Positions 1 through 5,384 are shown, counted from the stretch's first letter. The stretch is 8,373 nucleotides of DNA from Candidatus Kapaibacterium sp. (GCA_030835065.1 JAUQWR010000413.1:1-8373), one strand, 5' to 3'. The notes: generated by a model not told the origin, from the sequence alone. Numbers and translations: made by a program.

Positions 1-98
1 TTAAGGCCCTTGCCGAAAGTAATACCTAACATAAGCACAAGTATTCCAATAACAGCAACAATACCAACCTTAATTTCATTTTTTTTCGAATTATTCAT
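1..98 (-). CDS. MlaD/MCE-family protein, N-terminal fragment
   Basis: Only the first 32 codons are in the window; the gene continues past base 1. The translation starts MNNSKKNEIKVGIVAVIGIL and runs on into a hydrophobic stretch (about residues 11-28) ending in FGKGL. A short polar and basic N-terminus, an IKVGI-type motif and a single membrane anchor are typical of MlaD/MCE proteins, which form periplasmic lipid-carrier rings with an MlaE/MlaF ABC transporter. The MCE domain itself lies outside the window, so this rests on the anchor alone. The start is the only ATG possible near the 5' end, because an in-frame TAA lies two codons upstream. No Shine-Dalgarno sequence is visible, and the ssb terminator U-tract ends about 11 nt before the ATG. 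The gene therefore depends on read-through or on a promoter I cannot identify. Confidence 0.6.
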   Translation of the reverse strand, partial: MNNSKKNEIKVGIVAVIGILVLMLGITFGKGL

Positions 99-109
99 AA
101 ATTAACCAT

Positions 110-137
110 AAAAAAAACAAAGCCCACGAAGGGCTTT
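110..137 (-). terminator. Intrinsic terminator after ssb
   Basis: Read on the minus strand, a 7-bp stem AAAGCCC / GGGCTTT closes a 5-nt loop (TTCGT) and is followed by G and eight consecutive T residues. It lies 28 bp after the ssb stop codon and has the textbook layout of a Rho-independent terminator. Its U-tract ends just before the start codon of the MlaD-type gene. Confidence 0.85.
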
Positions 138-165
138 AACGTATATAAAAGGTAAAAATTTCTAA

Positions 166-639
166 TTAAAAAGGTATTTCATCATCATGACGAGCAGAGC
201 GATCGTCCAGAATCAAAGAATCTTCGAAAGATTCATCCATTTCGGTCATAAAATGAGCATCATCGAAATCATCTAACTTATGATCAGAGAAATCATCTTT
301 AGATTTACGAGCATCCAGAAGCAGCATATTATCGGCTAAAATTTCGACAATATGGCGTCTGGCATTATTTTTATCCTCGAAATAACGAGTTTGCAATTTA
401 CCTTCAATATAAACTCTGGCACCTTTTTTAACAAGTTTGTTACAAACTTCTGCTAAGCCGCGCCAAGCGACCACAGTATGCCAATCAGTATGTTCTTGCA
501 GATTACCATTCCTATCTTTCCAAGTTTCGGAAGTAGCCAATCTAAAGGAAGCGACAGGAATACCACTTGGAGTAAACTTAAGTTCCGGATCCTTACCTAC
601 ATTACCAATTAACATAACTTTGTTGAGAGTTCTCGACAT
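166..639 (-). CDS. ssb: Single-stranded DNA-binding protein
   Basis: Binds single-stranded DNA during replication, repair and recombination, normally as a tetramer, and recruits partner enzymes through its extreme C-terminus. The 157-residue product has the SSB-type OB fold at about residues 1-110: the opening LNKVMLIGNVGKDPEL, the core PVASFRLATSE, then W54 and W59 in TDWHTVVAW, and KGARVYIEGKLQTR. A short acidic linker rich in D, E and S follows, then the SSB tip DDEIPF, so the protein is complete. On the mRNA, GGAGA lies 4 nt before the ATG, which supports this start. The gene is a separate unit: a terminator lies upstream after the flgM-like gene (762-795) and another follows ssb (110-137). 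The AT-rich gap 649-761 must hold its promoter, but I could not assign the boxes with confidence. Confidence 0.97.
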   Translation of the reverse strand: MSRTLNKVMLIGNVGKDPELKFTPSGIPVASFRLATSETWKDRNGNLQEHTDWHTVVAWRGLAEVCNKLVKKGARVYIEGKLQTRYFEDKNNARRHIVEILADNMLLLDARKSKDDFSDHKLDDFDDAHFMTEMDESFEDSLILDDRSARHDDEIPF

Positions 640-761
640 ACTATCTCCATGCTTACTTAACTAATATCACCGAACTACATATATAAAATAAGAAATTTTT
701 TTCTATTAAGAAATAATTTTTTGGGAAACGCGAAAAAATAATTGGGGGAAGCCAGGGGTAT

Positions 762-795
762 AAAAAAAAATAGCCCGAATTATAATGATTCGGGC
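762..795 (-). terminator. Intrinsic terminator of the flagellar operon
   Basis: On the minus strand an 8-bp perfect stem GCCCGAAT / ATTCGGGC with a 7-nt loop is followed by TA and nine T residues. The stem includes the stop codon and the last codons of the flgM-like gene, so the terminator overlaps coding sequence. It closes the operon and insulates ssb. Confidence 0.9.
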
Positions 796-1037
796 GGCAG
801 CTCTTGCGATAATTTTTGTGCTGTTTCTTTTATTACTTCCGGAGAATTATAGAAACCGGATTTCATTTTTGCCATAATCGAGCTCATCATCTGAGCTTCT
901 GGGGAGATTTCGAGTTTATCGGCAGCTCTAGTACCTTTTTTATCCTCGCTTTTGATCGAAGCATCTCCCTTGCCGGAACTTTTAGCGGTTCCTTTCGAGG
1001 CATATACGCCTTCTGGTTTTATGGACGAAATATTCAT
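780..1037 (-). CDS. flgM: Probable FlgM-like anti-sigma-28 factor
   Basis: An 85-residue protein and last gene of the flagellar operon. FlgM binds the flagellar sigma factor FliA (sigma-28) in the cytoplasm and is exported once the hook is finished, freeing the sigma factor for late genes. The sequence fits that family in layout: a low-complexity N-terminal half rich in K, S and G (residues 1-38, likely disordered), then DKLEISPEAQ (40-49) and a helical segment KSGFYNSPEVIKETAQKLSQ (59-78). The latter resembles the FlgM sigma-binding region, with its G-x-Y turn followed by an I-A-x-x-L-type helix. The ATG overlaps the stop of the upstream gene as TAATG, implying coupled translation. Length matches the family. 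The match is from memory of the motif, not an alignment, so FlgM is likely but unproven. A sigma-28-like promoter lies upstream inside the fliT-like gene and another lies within this gene. Confidence 0.6.
   Translation of the reverse strand: MNISSIKPEGVYASKGTAKSSGKGDASIKSEDKKGTRAADKLEISPEAQMMSSIMAKMKSGFYNSPEVIKETAQKLSQELPPESL
916..942 (-). promoter_or_regulatory. Candidate sigma-28 promoter inside the flgM-like gene
   Basis: On the minus strand TAAA (942-939) is separated by exactly 15 nt from GCCGATAA (923-916), a perfect match to the sigma-28 -10 box at the canonical spacing. The wider -35 box is TAAAAAAG, only 4 of 8 against TAAAGTTT. A transcript starting near 909 would run to the terminator at 762, about 150 nt. 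The -10 box also encodes Ala-Asp-Lys of the flgM-like protein, so coding constraint could create it by chance. Confidence 0.4.
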
Positions 1038-1393
1038 TATATCACACTCTTCGAATAAATTAACACTGACTTTTGCTTATGCAAGCGTTTCAGTTTTTCA
1101 CCGAGCACTCCGACTTTGCTTTTAAGCTCCGACAGAATTTTTCTGTCGATTTTTTCAATTTCGGCTAAGCTTTCACGATATTTTTCAGAATTTTGGATTT
1201 GAGCAAATCCTTGTTCTGTATCATACCATGTTTTTAGTGCTTGCAAAGCTTCTCCTCTCTTTTTATAAATATCGGCAATTTTTTCAAAATCTTTAGTTTC
1301 ATTTTCGTCGAAAAGCAAAATATCTATTTGTTTTGTTTTTTCCAAAACAAAATCTAAAAATTTTCCAATATTGTCGGCATTACACTTTCGCAT
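1037..1393 (-). CDS. Probable FliT/FlgN-type flagellar export chaperone
   Basis: A 118-residue, charged, almost wholly helical protein with no signal peptide or membrane segment. FliT-type chaperones bind the filament cap protein FliD in the cytoplasm and deliver it to the flagellar export gate. Two features fit: a helix with FEKIADIYKKRGEALQALK (36-54), like the FliT stretch in which a short arm is followed by a conserved R and a second helix; and a C-terminal coiled-coil-like helix (about 77-107) ending HKQKSVLIY, similar to the basic-then-tyrosine end of FliT. Position also fits, downstream of fliS and fliD. Similarity is weak and the related chaperone FlgN has the same fold, so no symbol is given. 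The ATG lies inside the end of flaG (14-bp overlap), with an in-frame TGA two codons upstream fixing the start. The stop overlaps the flgM-like start as TAATG. Confidence 0.5.
   Translation of the reverse strand: MRKCNADNIGKFLDFVLEKTKQIDILLFDENETKDFEKIADIYKKRGEALQALKTWYDTEQGFAQIQNSEKYRESLAEIEKIDRKILSELKSKVGVLGEKLKRLHKQKSVLIYSKSVI
1269..1295 (-). promoter_or_regulatory. Candidate sigma-28 promoter inside the fliT-like gene, upstream of flgM
   Basis: On the minus strand TAAAGATT (1295-1288, 7 of 8 to TAAAGTTT), then 11 nt, then GCCGATAT (1276-1269, 7 of 8 to GCCGATAA). The spacing between TAAA and the -10 box is 15 nt, identical to the flagellin promoter. A start near 1262 would give a leader of about 225 nt before the flgM-like ATG at 1037. 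It lies in codons for T-K-D-F-E-K-I-A-D-I, so chance cannot be excluded. Confidence 0.45.
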
Positions 1394-1793
1394 TTGTCAG
1401 CTGTCCGCTCCCGAGTGAATTTGCAACAATCCGGGCAATTTTGAGAGTTAGTTCGGGCGGGAACTGCCTTACTACTTCTTTAGTTTGGTCATCAATTATT
1501 CTCAACACCATTTTTTTGCTCTCGTCATCAATTCTAAATTCGAGAAACAAATTGGCATCGTCGAGCATTGATTTTAATTTATTGCCCAATTCTGCATAGT
1601 CCGGCGAATTTTTCTTTCCGGATTCATCATTTATGCTTGAAGTCTCTTGTTTAGCGCCTACATCCTTGTGAGCCTGTATTTCTTCCATGAATTTATCCGC
1701 AACCATTGCGTATTTATCTTTTCTAACATCAGACTTCAGCTCATCGAACTTATTGGTCGTCAGACCGCTTGTTCCTGTGATGGCGCTTATCAT
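1380..1793 (-). CDS. flaG: FlaG family protein
   Basis: FlaG proteins are small flagellar proteins encoded beside fliD/fliS; in several bacteria their loss changes filament length. The 137-residue product has a poorly conserved N-terminal half (1-68) and the family domain at about 70-125: FLEFRIDDE (83-91), then VLRIIDDQTKEVVRQFPPE (96-114). The last segment is the FlaG signature (hydrophobic strand, D-x-x-T-x-E-V-x-R-Q-x-P-P-E) and is nearly textbook. On the mRNA, GAGG lies 6 nt before the ATG. The gene starts 26 bp after fliD and its 3' end overlaps the next gene by 14 bp, so it is inside the operon. Confidence 0.9.
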   Translation of the reverse strand: MISAITGTSGLTTNKFDELKSDVRKDKYAMVADKFMEEIQAHKDVGAKQETSSINDESGKKNSPDYAELGNKLKSMLDDANLFLEFRIDDESKKMVLRIIDDQTKEVVRQFPPELTLKIARIVANSLGSGQLTNAKV

Positions 1794-1819
1794 AGCCTAC
1801 CTCTTATTGTCGGTAAAAT

Positions 1820-3322
1820 TTAATACGAACCGCTCATCTGGCTTGTGTAGCTACTAGCACTCGAGCCGGAAGACATGGTTCCGATTATTGAATATTGTCC
1901 TTGTGCCGTATAGAATGATTTGAGATAGTTCTCATACTCCTTTTTTAATATTTCGGCTTGCTGATCAATACTTTCTTGTACTTGTGTAATTCTTTTGTCT
2001 GTGTTGCGTATTTGTTCATCAATCGATTTTTTTCTTGTTTGGATCAAGCCTGAGCTATCGCTATTAGAGCGAAGGCTTGAAACTGCATCGTTGATTTTGC
2101 TTACAAATCCGTTGTCGGAAGTAAACAAATCTGCTACTTTTTGTGAGCCATTAGCTTTTGCCAGATATGTCTTAAGTTTATCTTTGTCGCTTAAAGTTAG
2201 TGTACCGTCTTGATTTATTTTAAATCCGATATCAGTCAGATAATGTGGCGTATCAGTATCAGTTCCGGGCACTAATTGAGTAGTAAGCAAAGAACGCAAA
2301 CGTGATTGCAGAGATGTAACCCCAGAATCGCTACGCATCAAAGATCTACTTGAATTCAAAAAAGTCATCATTTCGTTATAACTTTTAACAAGTGGATTTA
2401 TCAAGTCTTCTACTGCTTTCGAATCGATAGCAGTAGTCAGTGATACTGCCGCATCTTCTGCATCTTGCACTTTAAGCAGATTGAAAGTAATACCATCCAA
2501 AGCATCCGAAATTTCATTTGAATCTCGAGTAATTGCAATGCCATCGAGTTCAAATTTGGAAGTTAGATCAGCAACATCTTTAGTTCTATATCCGGCATCG
2601 GTAGCAGTAAAAACAGTACGATTAGCTGTATCTGCATTCAATGATGCAGTCCAGCCCAGTTTTTGAGTTAATTCTGTTTCTTCTACCACTACTTGATTGG
2701 CTTGGCCGGTTTCTTCAGCAGAAAGCGACAATCTGCCGGTAGTTTCAGTATCTTTCACGAAAGAAGAATTAACAGTAATATCAGTAGTATTATTAATAGC
2801 TTCAGTTATTTTTTTAAGAGCTTGCTGATTTGTTTCATTTCCATCTAAAGCAACAGAGACTTCCTTGCTTGTAGTGCCGGAAGTCAATTTAAATTTGTAA
2901 GTACCGGCAGCCATACCGAAACTTTCTGTCAAATTAAGTTTTTTTGAAACAAGCAAATCATTAGATGCAAGTCTATTAACTTTGGCAGAGTGAACACCGA
3001 CAGTAGCAGCGCTATTGACAGTGGCAGTAAGTACAGAAGAATCTGAGGAACTAATAGAACGAGTAACGAAATCCTCGTCGATTCCATCTAGTTTAGAATA
3101 TTCCCATTTATCGCCAATCTTTTTAAAATTGCCAAATTTGTCGAGGCTGGAAGTCAGGCTCGACAATTTAGAATTAAGATTGTTATAGAAATTTTGTTTA
3201 GACTGCAAGTCGGTCTTGCGAGTTTTAAGGTTAGTAACCCTACTCGCCTGAGATTGTTTATAAGACTCGACAAGCAAATCCAGCTGGGAATTACCAGAAC
3301 TAACACCAGAGACATCACTCAT
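1820..3322 (-). CDS. fliD: Flagellar filament cap protein FliD (hook-associated protein 2)
   Basis: FliD is exported through the flagellar system, forms the cap at the filament tip and guides folding of incoming flagellin. The 500-residue product is of usual length. The N-terminal region (about 11-115) is the FliD_N coiled-coil part, with LDLLVESYKQSQASRVTNLK and the following K-T-D-L-Q-S-K segment. The variable middle (about 116-245) has T/S/N-rich beta-type sequence. The FliD_C region runs from about 250 to 475: ADLTSKFELDGIAITRDSNE, then LINPLVKSYNEMMTFLNSS, then DIGFKINQDGTLTLSDKDKL (364-383), the family motif for G-x-x-x-x-x-D-G-T-L. A long C-terminal coiled coil (425-468) follows and then a Ser/Gly-rich tail. 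GAGG lies on the mRNA shortly before the ATG. fliS ends 14 bp upstream. No Sec signal peptide is seen, as expected for flagellar type III export. Confidence 0.96.
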   Translation of the reverse strand: MSDVSGVSSGNSQLDLLVESYKQSQASRVTNLKTRKTDLQSKQNFYNNLNSKLSSLTSSLDKFGNFKKIGDKWEYSKLDGIDEDFVTRSISSSDSSVLTATVNSAATVGVHSAKVNRLASNDLLVSKKLNLTESFGMAAGTYKFKLTSGTTSKEVSVALDGNETNQQALKKITEAINNTTDITVNSSFVKDTETTGRLSLSAEETGQANQVVVEETELTQKLGWTASLNADTANRTVFTATDAGYRTKDVADLTSKFELDGIAITRDSNEISDALDGITFNLLKVQDAEDAAVSLTTAIDSKAVEDLINPLVKSYNEMMTFLNSSRSLMRSDSGVTSLQSRLRSLLTTQLVPGTDTDTPHYLTDIGFKINQDGTLTLSDKDKLKTYLAKANGSQKVADLFTSDNGFVSKINDAVSSLRSNSDSSGLIQTRKKSIDEQIRNTDKRITQVQESIDQQAEILKKEYENYLKSFYTAQGQYSIIGTMSSGSSASSYTSQMSGSY

Positions 3323-3336
3323 ACCAAGCCTCGAAA

Positions 3337-3696
3337 TTATTCAAGATTAAAGGCTTTCGCCCAAGTATTTCTCAATTCAGTAATAATATATAAAGCTTCA
3401 TCATATTTTTTTTGGAAGATACATCTTTGGCAATATTCGTAGAGACGATAGAGCCTGGTAGAAGTTTCTTCGTATTCAAAATTGAGAGCACCCATCAATT
3501 CAATTAAGACTCTACTCATCTTATTGACGTCTTGACGTTTGCAGCTCACGATAAAGAGATCATACATTTTAAGAATAATTTTTTCCTTACTCCACGAGAG
3601 CACTTCTTGCTCAAGGTAAGCAGGTATTTTGGATTTAGAATCTTTTCCGCCACCATACATTTTGCTTGCAGCGAGTTGCTGAGCAGAAGTAGCCAT
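3337..3696 (-). CDS. fliS: Flagellin-specific export chaperone FliS
   Basis: FliS binds the C-terminal D0 region of newly made flagellin in the cytoplasm, stops early polymerisation and hands it to the export gate. The 119-residue product is a helical bundle protein of family length. Visible family motifs are YLEQEVLSWSKEKIILKMYD (27-46), matching the FliS helix that ends in L-Y-D, and the C-terminal TSTRLYRLYEYCQRCIFQKK (79-98) followed by ALYIITELRNTWAKAF, equivalent to the FliS N-L-x-x-L-Y-x-Y and L-R-x-A-W segments. On the mRNA GAGG lies 6 nt before the ATG. The gene follows flagellin after 123 bp that contain a strong hairpin (3730-3757), which probably sets its expression below that of flagellin. 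Confidence 0.93.
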   Translation of the reverse strand: MATSAQQLAASKMYGGGKDSKSKIPAYLEQEVLSWSKEKIILKMYDLFIVSCKRQDVNKMSRVLIELMGALNFEYEETSTRLYRLYEYCQRCIFQKKYDEALYIITELRNTWAKAFNLE

Positions 3697-3729
3697 AAAT
3701 TACCTCATTAACTAGATTCTCAAATACAT

Positions 3730-3757
3730 GAAAGACGGGCAAAGCAACCCGCCTTTC
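3730..3757 (-). other. Stem-loop between flagellin and fliS
   Basis: GAAAG-A-CGGG (3730-3739) pairs with CCCG-C-CTTTC (3748-3757) around an 8-nt loop, giving nine base pairs with one A/C mismatch (A/C on plus, G/T on minus, so a wobble in the minus-strand RNA). On the minus strand it is followed by ATGTATTTG and not by a U-tract, so it is not a full intrinsic terminator. A role in protecting the flagellin mRNA 3' end, or in partial termination before fliS, is inferred. Confidence 0.6.
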
Positions 3758-3819
3758 ACATTGATATTATCAATTATTGTACCAATCTAATCTTGCTCAG
3801 CCATTCGGATCAGTCTTTA

Positions 3820-4806
3820 TTATCTAAAGAGCTGCAAGAATGATGAAGGATTTTGATTAGCTTGGCTCAATGATATTAAAGATGTTTGTTGCAAGAACTG
3901 AGCTTTCACCAATTCCATTTGTTCAGTAGCAACATCAGCATCTTCTATACGTGAAATCGCGGCTTTATAGTTTGTCATTTGTGATTTCAACATAGTTTCC
4001 TGCGAATTCAAACGAACTTCGATACCGCCAAGATAAGAAGCAACTTTGTTGATGTTGTTCAAAGCTGTTGCAAGTGATTGCAAAGTTTGGTGAACATTTT
4101 TTGTTGCATTTGGATCGTTAGTGAAAATACCAAGATCATTAGCAGTAATGTTGTTGAAATCTTCTAAATTCAAACCACTAACGCCAGCGAAGTTTGTTGA
4201 TGCACCAGTAGACGAGCCACGAGTAGCAATATCTTCGCTAGTAGCATTAAGGTCGAAATAGCTATTGTTATCAATATTGAAATCGGAATTACCGGTTGTC
4301 AAGTCAATTTCAATTTTCATCAAATCATTATTACCATAATAACCCATTACCCAGTCGCCAGAGAAAGAACCTTGAAGGAGCTGTTTTCCGCCGAATACAG
4401 TAGAGTCGGTAATAAACTGGATTTGTTGAGCCAAACGATAAGCACCTTTTGATAGAGCAACTTTTTCGTCTGTGCCCAAAGCACCTGAAGATGCCATAGC
4501 AGTTGCATCTTTAATTTGAGTCATCAAACCATTGATTTGGTCTAATGCATCTTGAGCGATAGAAGTAACGTTTTTAGCATCACCGGCACTCATCAAAGCA
4601 GCTTTCAAAGCACCGTTTCTTGCTTGCAACGCACGCGATGTAATATAACCAGCAACGTCATCTGCTGCTGCGTTTATTCTCTTGCCTGTAGATAAACGCA
4701 ATTGACGTAATGCAATATTATTGCTAGATTGAATTAATGAATTATAGGCATTTTCAGCCGGTATGTTTGTACGAATTCTCGATTCGCCGCTTATTGCTGT
4801 TGGCAT
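3820..4806 (-). CDS. fliC: Flagellin, filament subunit
   Basis: Structural subunit of the flagellar filament, exported unfolded by the flagellar type III apparatus. The 328-residue product has the conserved terminal domains and a short variable centre. The N-terminal D0/D1 runs from about residue 11 to 145, with RIRTNIPAENAYNSL, LRLSTGKRINAAADDVAGY (37-54; the flagellin S-x-G-x-R-I-N-x-A-x-D-D-x-A-G motif), IAQDALDQINGLM and FITDSTVFGGKQLL. The variable region is about 150-235. The C-terminal D1/D0 (about 240-328) has SRIEDADVATEQMELVKAQF and ends LSQANQNPSSFLQLFR, the expected end. The N-terminus carries about seven residues more than enteric flagellin before the I-x-T-N motif. GGGAGG lies 6 nt upstream of the ATG, a strong site fixing the start. 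Transcription is from a sigma-28 promoter at 4875-4901, giving a leader of about 62 nt. First gene of the late operon; fliS follows. Confidence 0.97.
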   Translation of the reverse strand: MPTAISGESRIRTNIPAENAYNSLIQSSNNIALRQLRLSTGKRINAAADDVAGYITSRALQARNGALKAALMSAGDAKNVTSIAQDALDQINGLMTQIKDATAMASSGALGTDEKVALSKGAYRLAQQIQFITDSTVFGGKQLLQGSFSGDWVMGYYGNNDLMKIEIDLTTGNSDFNIDNNSYFDLNATSEDIATRGSSTGASTNFAGVSGLNLEDFNNITANDLGIFTNDPNATKNVHQTLQSLATALNNINKVASYLGGIEVRLNSQETMLKSQMTNYKAAISRIEDADVATEQMELVKAQFLQQTSLISLSQANQNPSSFLQLFR

Positions 4807-4812
4807 AATAAA

Positions 4813-4818
4813 CCTCCC
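4813..4818 (-). promoter_or_regulatory. Strong ribosome binding site of flagellin
   Basis: On the mRNA GGGAGG is followed by TTTATT (6 nt) and the ATG. It is the strongest Shine-Dalgarno match in the window and fits the high output needed for flagellin. Two further AGGAGG hexamers lie upstream in the same leader (4841-4846 and 4862-4867). Confidence 0.85.
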
Positions 4819-4869
4819 TGTACAATTTTATTTCTTTGGGCCTCCTGCCAACTATTTCCATCCTCCTAA

Positions 4870-4885
4870 TGTGATTTTCGTCACT
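4870..4885. promoter_or_regulatory. Candidate CRP/FNR-family operator over the flagellin -10 box
   Basis: TGTGA-TTTTCG-TCACT on the plus strand matches the CRP-type consensus TGTGA-N6-TCACA at 9 of 10 half-site positions. It covers the whole sigma-28 -10 element (4875-4882), so a bound protein would be expected to repress. No CRP-family gene is in the window; the assignment is by motif only. Confidence 0.3.
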
Positions 4886-4901
4886 TTTTCCACAAACTTT
4901 A
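4875..4901 (-). promoter_or_regulatory. Sigma-28 (FliA) promoter of flagellin
   Basis: On the minus strand TAAAGTTT (4901-4894) is an exact match to the sigma-28 -35 box. It is followed by 11 nt and GACGAAAA (4882-4875), 6 of 8 to GCCGATAA. The spacing is canonical. The start would lie near 4868, just 5' of the first AGGAGG, giving a leader of about 62 nt to the flagellin ATG. Confidence 0.85.
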
Positions 4902-4906
4902 GCTGT

Positions 4907-4924
4907 CTAAAAAATATTTTTTAG
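4907..4924. repeat. Perfect 18-bp palindrome upstream of the flagellin -35 box
   Basis: CTAAAAAATATTTTTTAG is a perfect inverted repeat with no spacer, ending 6 bp upstream of the sigma-28 -35 element and centred near -48 from the predicted start. It could be an operator or an AT-rich UP-like element. A hairpin is unlikely because no loop remains without melting the centre. Confidence 0.8.
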
Positions 4925-4935
4925 TTTTTAGTTTC

Positions 4936-4947
4936 GTGACTTATCAC
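4936..4947. repeat. GTGA-N4-TCAC dyad in the flagellin upstream region
   Basis: GTGACTTATCAC has the same half-sites as the dyad covering the -10 box (GTGA/TCAC) but a 4-nt rather than 6-nt spacer. It lies about 70 bp upstream of the predicted start. Its function is unknown. Confidence 0.5.
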
Positions 4948-5021
4948 TTGTTTTTTTTATCGTCTTTATTTTTTATATCTTTAGCTTCAATTTTTAACTT
5001 TTTTTTATTTATTTGCTAAAG

Positions 5022-5378
5022 CTAATTTCGCCCTAATATTTTTTCAATTTTTTCTTTGGCTTTTTCTTTATGTTCTTTTTTGACATGCATGCCGACAACT
5101 GCAAGCGCCGAAAGCAATGCAGTCATGTCGTCAGAAAAACCTACTAATGGTGCAAAATCCGGAATTGCATCCACTGGCATAATAAAATAGCCTAAAGTAC
5201 CTAATATTACTGTTTTTGCCCATTTGGGTGTATCAGAATCTTGCATTGCATAGAATAAACTTAACGCAGTTTCGAGTAATTTCCCACCTGCCTTTTTAGA
5301 AGCAGCGGCTACTTTTCGCCAAAATCCATTTTCTGTATAATATTGTGCCCCATTTATTGGCAATTGATTATCTTCCAT
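5022..5378 (-). CDS. YkvA/DUF1232 family membrane protein
   Basis: A 118-residue protein with the DUF1232 (YkvA) core at about 49-97: DTPKWAKTVILGTLGYFIMP followed by D70-A-I-P-D74, P77, G80 and D83-D84. The pattern D-x-I-P-D-x-x-P-x-x-G-x-x-D-D is diagnostic of the family. Two hydrophobic segments (about 54-68 and 84-98) suggest membrane association. An N-terminal amphipathic part (20-46) and a Lys-rich C-terminal helix (100-117) flank them. The family function is not established. The gene starts 6 bp after the C1 peptidase stop. Its best ribosome site, AAGGA, lies inside the last codons of that gene, so the two are probably co-transcribed and translationally linked. No convincing intrinsic terminator follows before the flagellin promoter. 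Confidence 0.9.
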   Translation of the reverse strand: MEDNQLPINGAQYYTENGFWRKVAAASKKAGGKLLETALSLFYAMQDSDTPKWAKTVILGTLGYFIMPVDAIPDFAPLVGFSDDMTALLSALAVVGMHVKKEHKEKAKEKIEKILGRN

Positions 5379-5384
5379 TTTATA

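Noticed and set aside
329..336. GCCGATAA, a perfect sigma-28 -10 box, on the minus strand inside ssb.
   Set aside because: At 15 nt upstream the sequence is CCAT, not TAAA. The octamer encodes Ala-Asp in L-A-D-N, which shows that codons alone can make it.
691..704. AGAAATTTTTTTCT dyad in the ssb upstream region.
   Set aside because: Short and built of A and T runs; expected by chance in sequence of this composition.
1995..2213. Plus-strand open frames inside fliD (1995-2213 and 2481-2666) and across fliD/fliS (3194-3442).
   Set aside because: They are antisense to well-supported flagellar genes and their low-complexity translations show no family motif.
3794..3819. Possible sigma-28 promoter for fliS right after the flagellin stop: TAAA then GCTGAGCA on the minus strand.
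   Set aside because: Spacer is 14 nt, not 15, and the -10 box matches only 5 of 8.
4981..5025. Inverted repeat TTAGCTT ... AAGCTAA at the end of the YkvA gene, considered as a terminator.
   Set aside because: The loop is about 31 nt and no U-tract follows on the minus strand.
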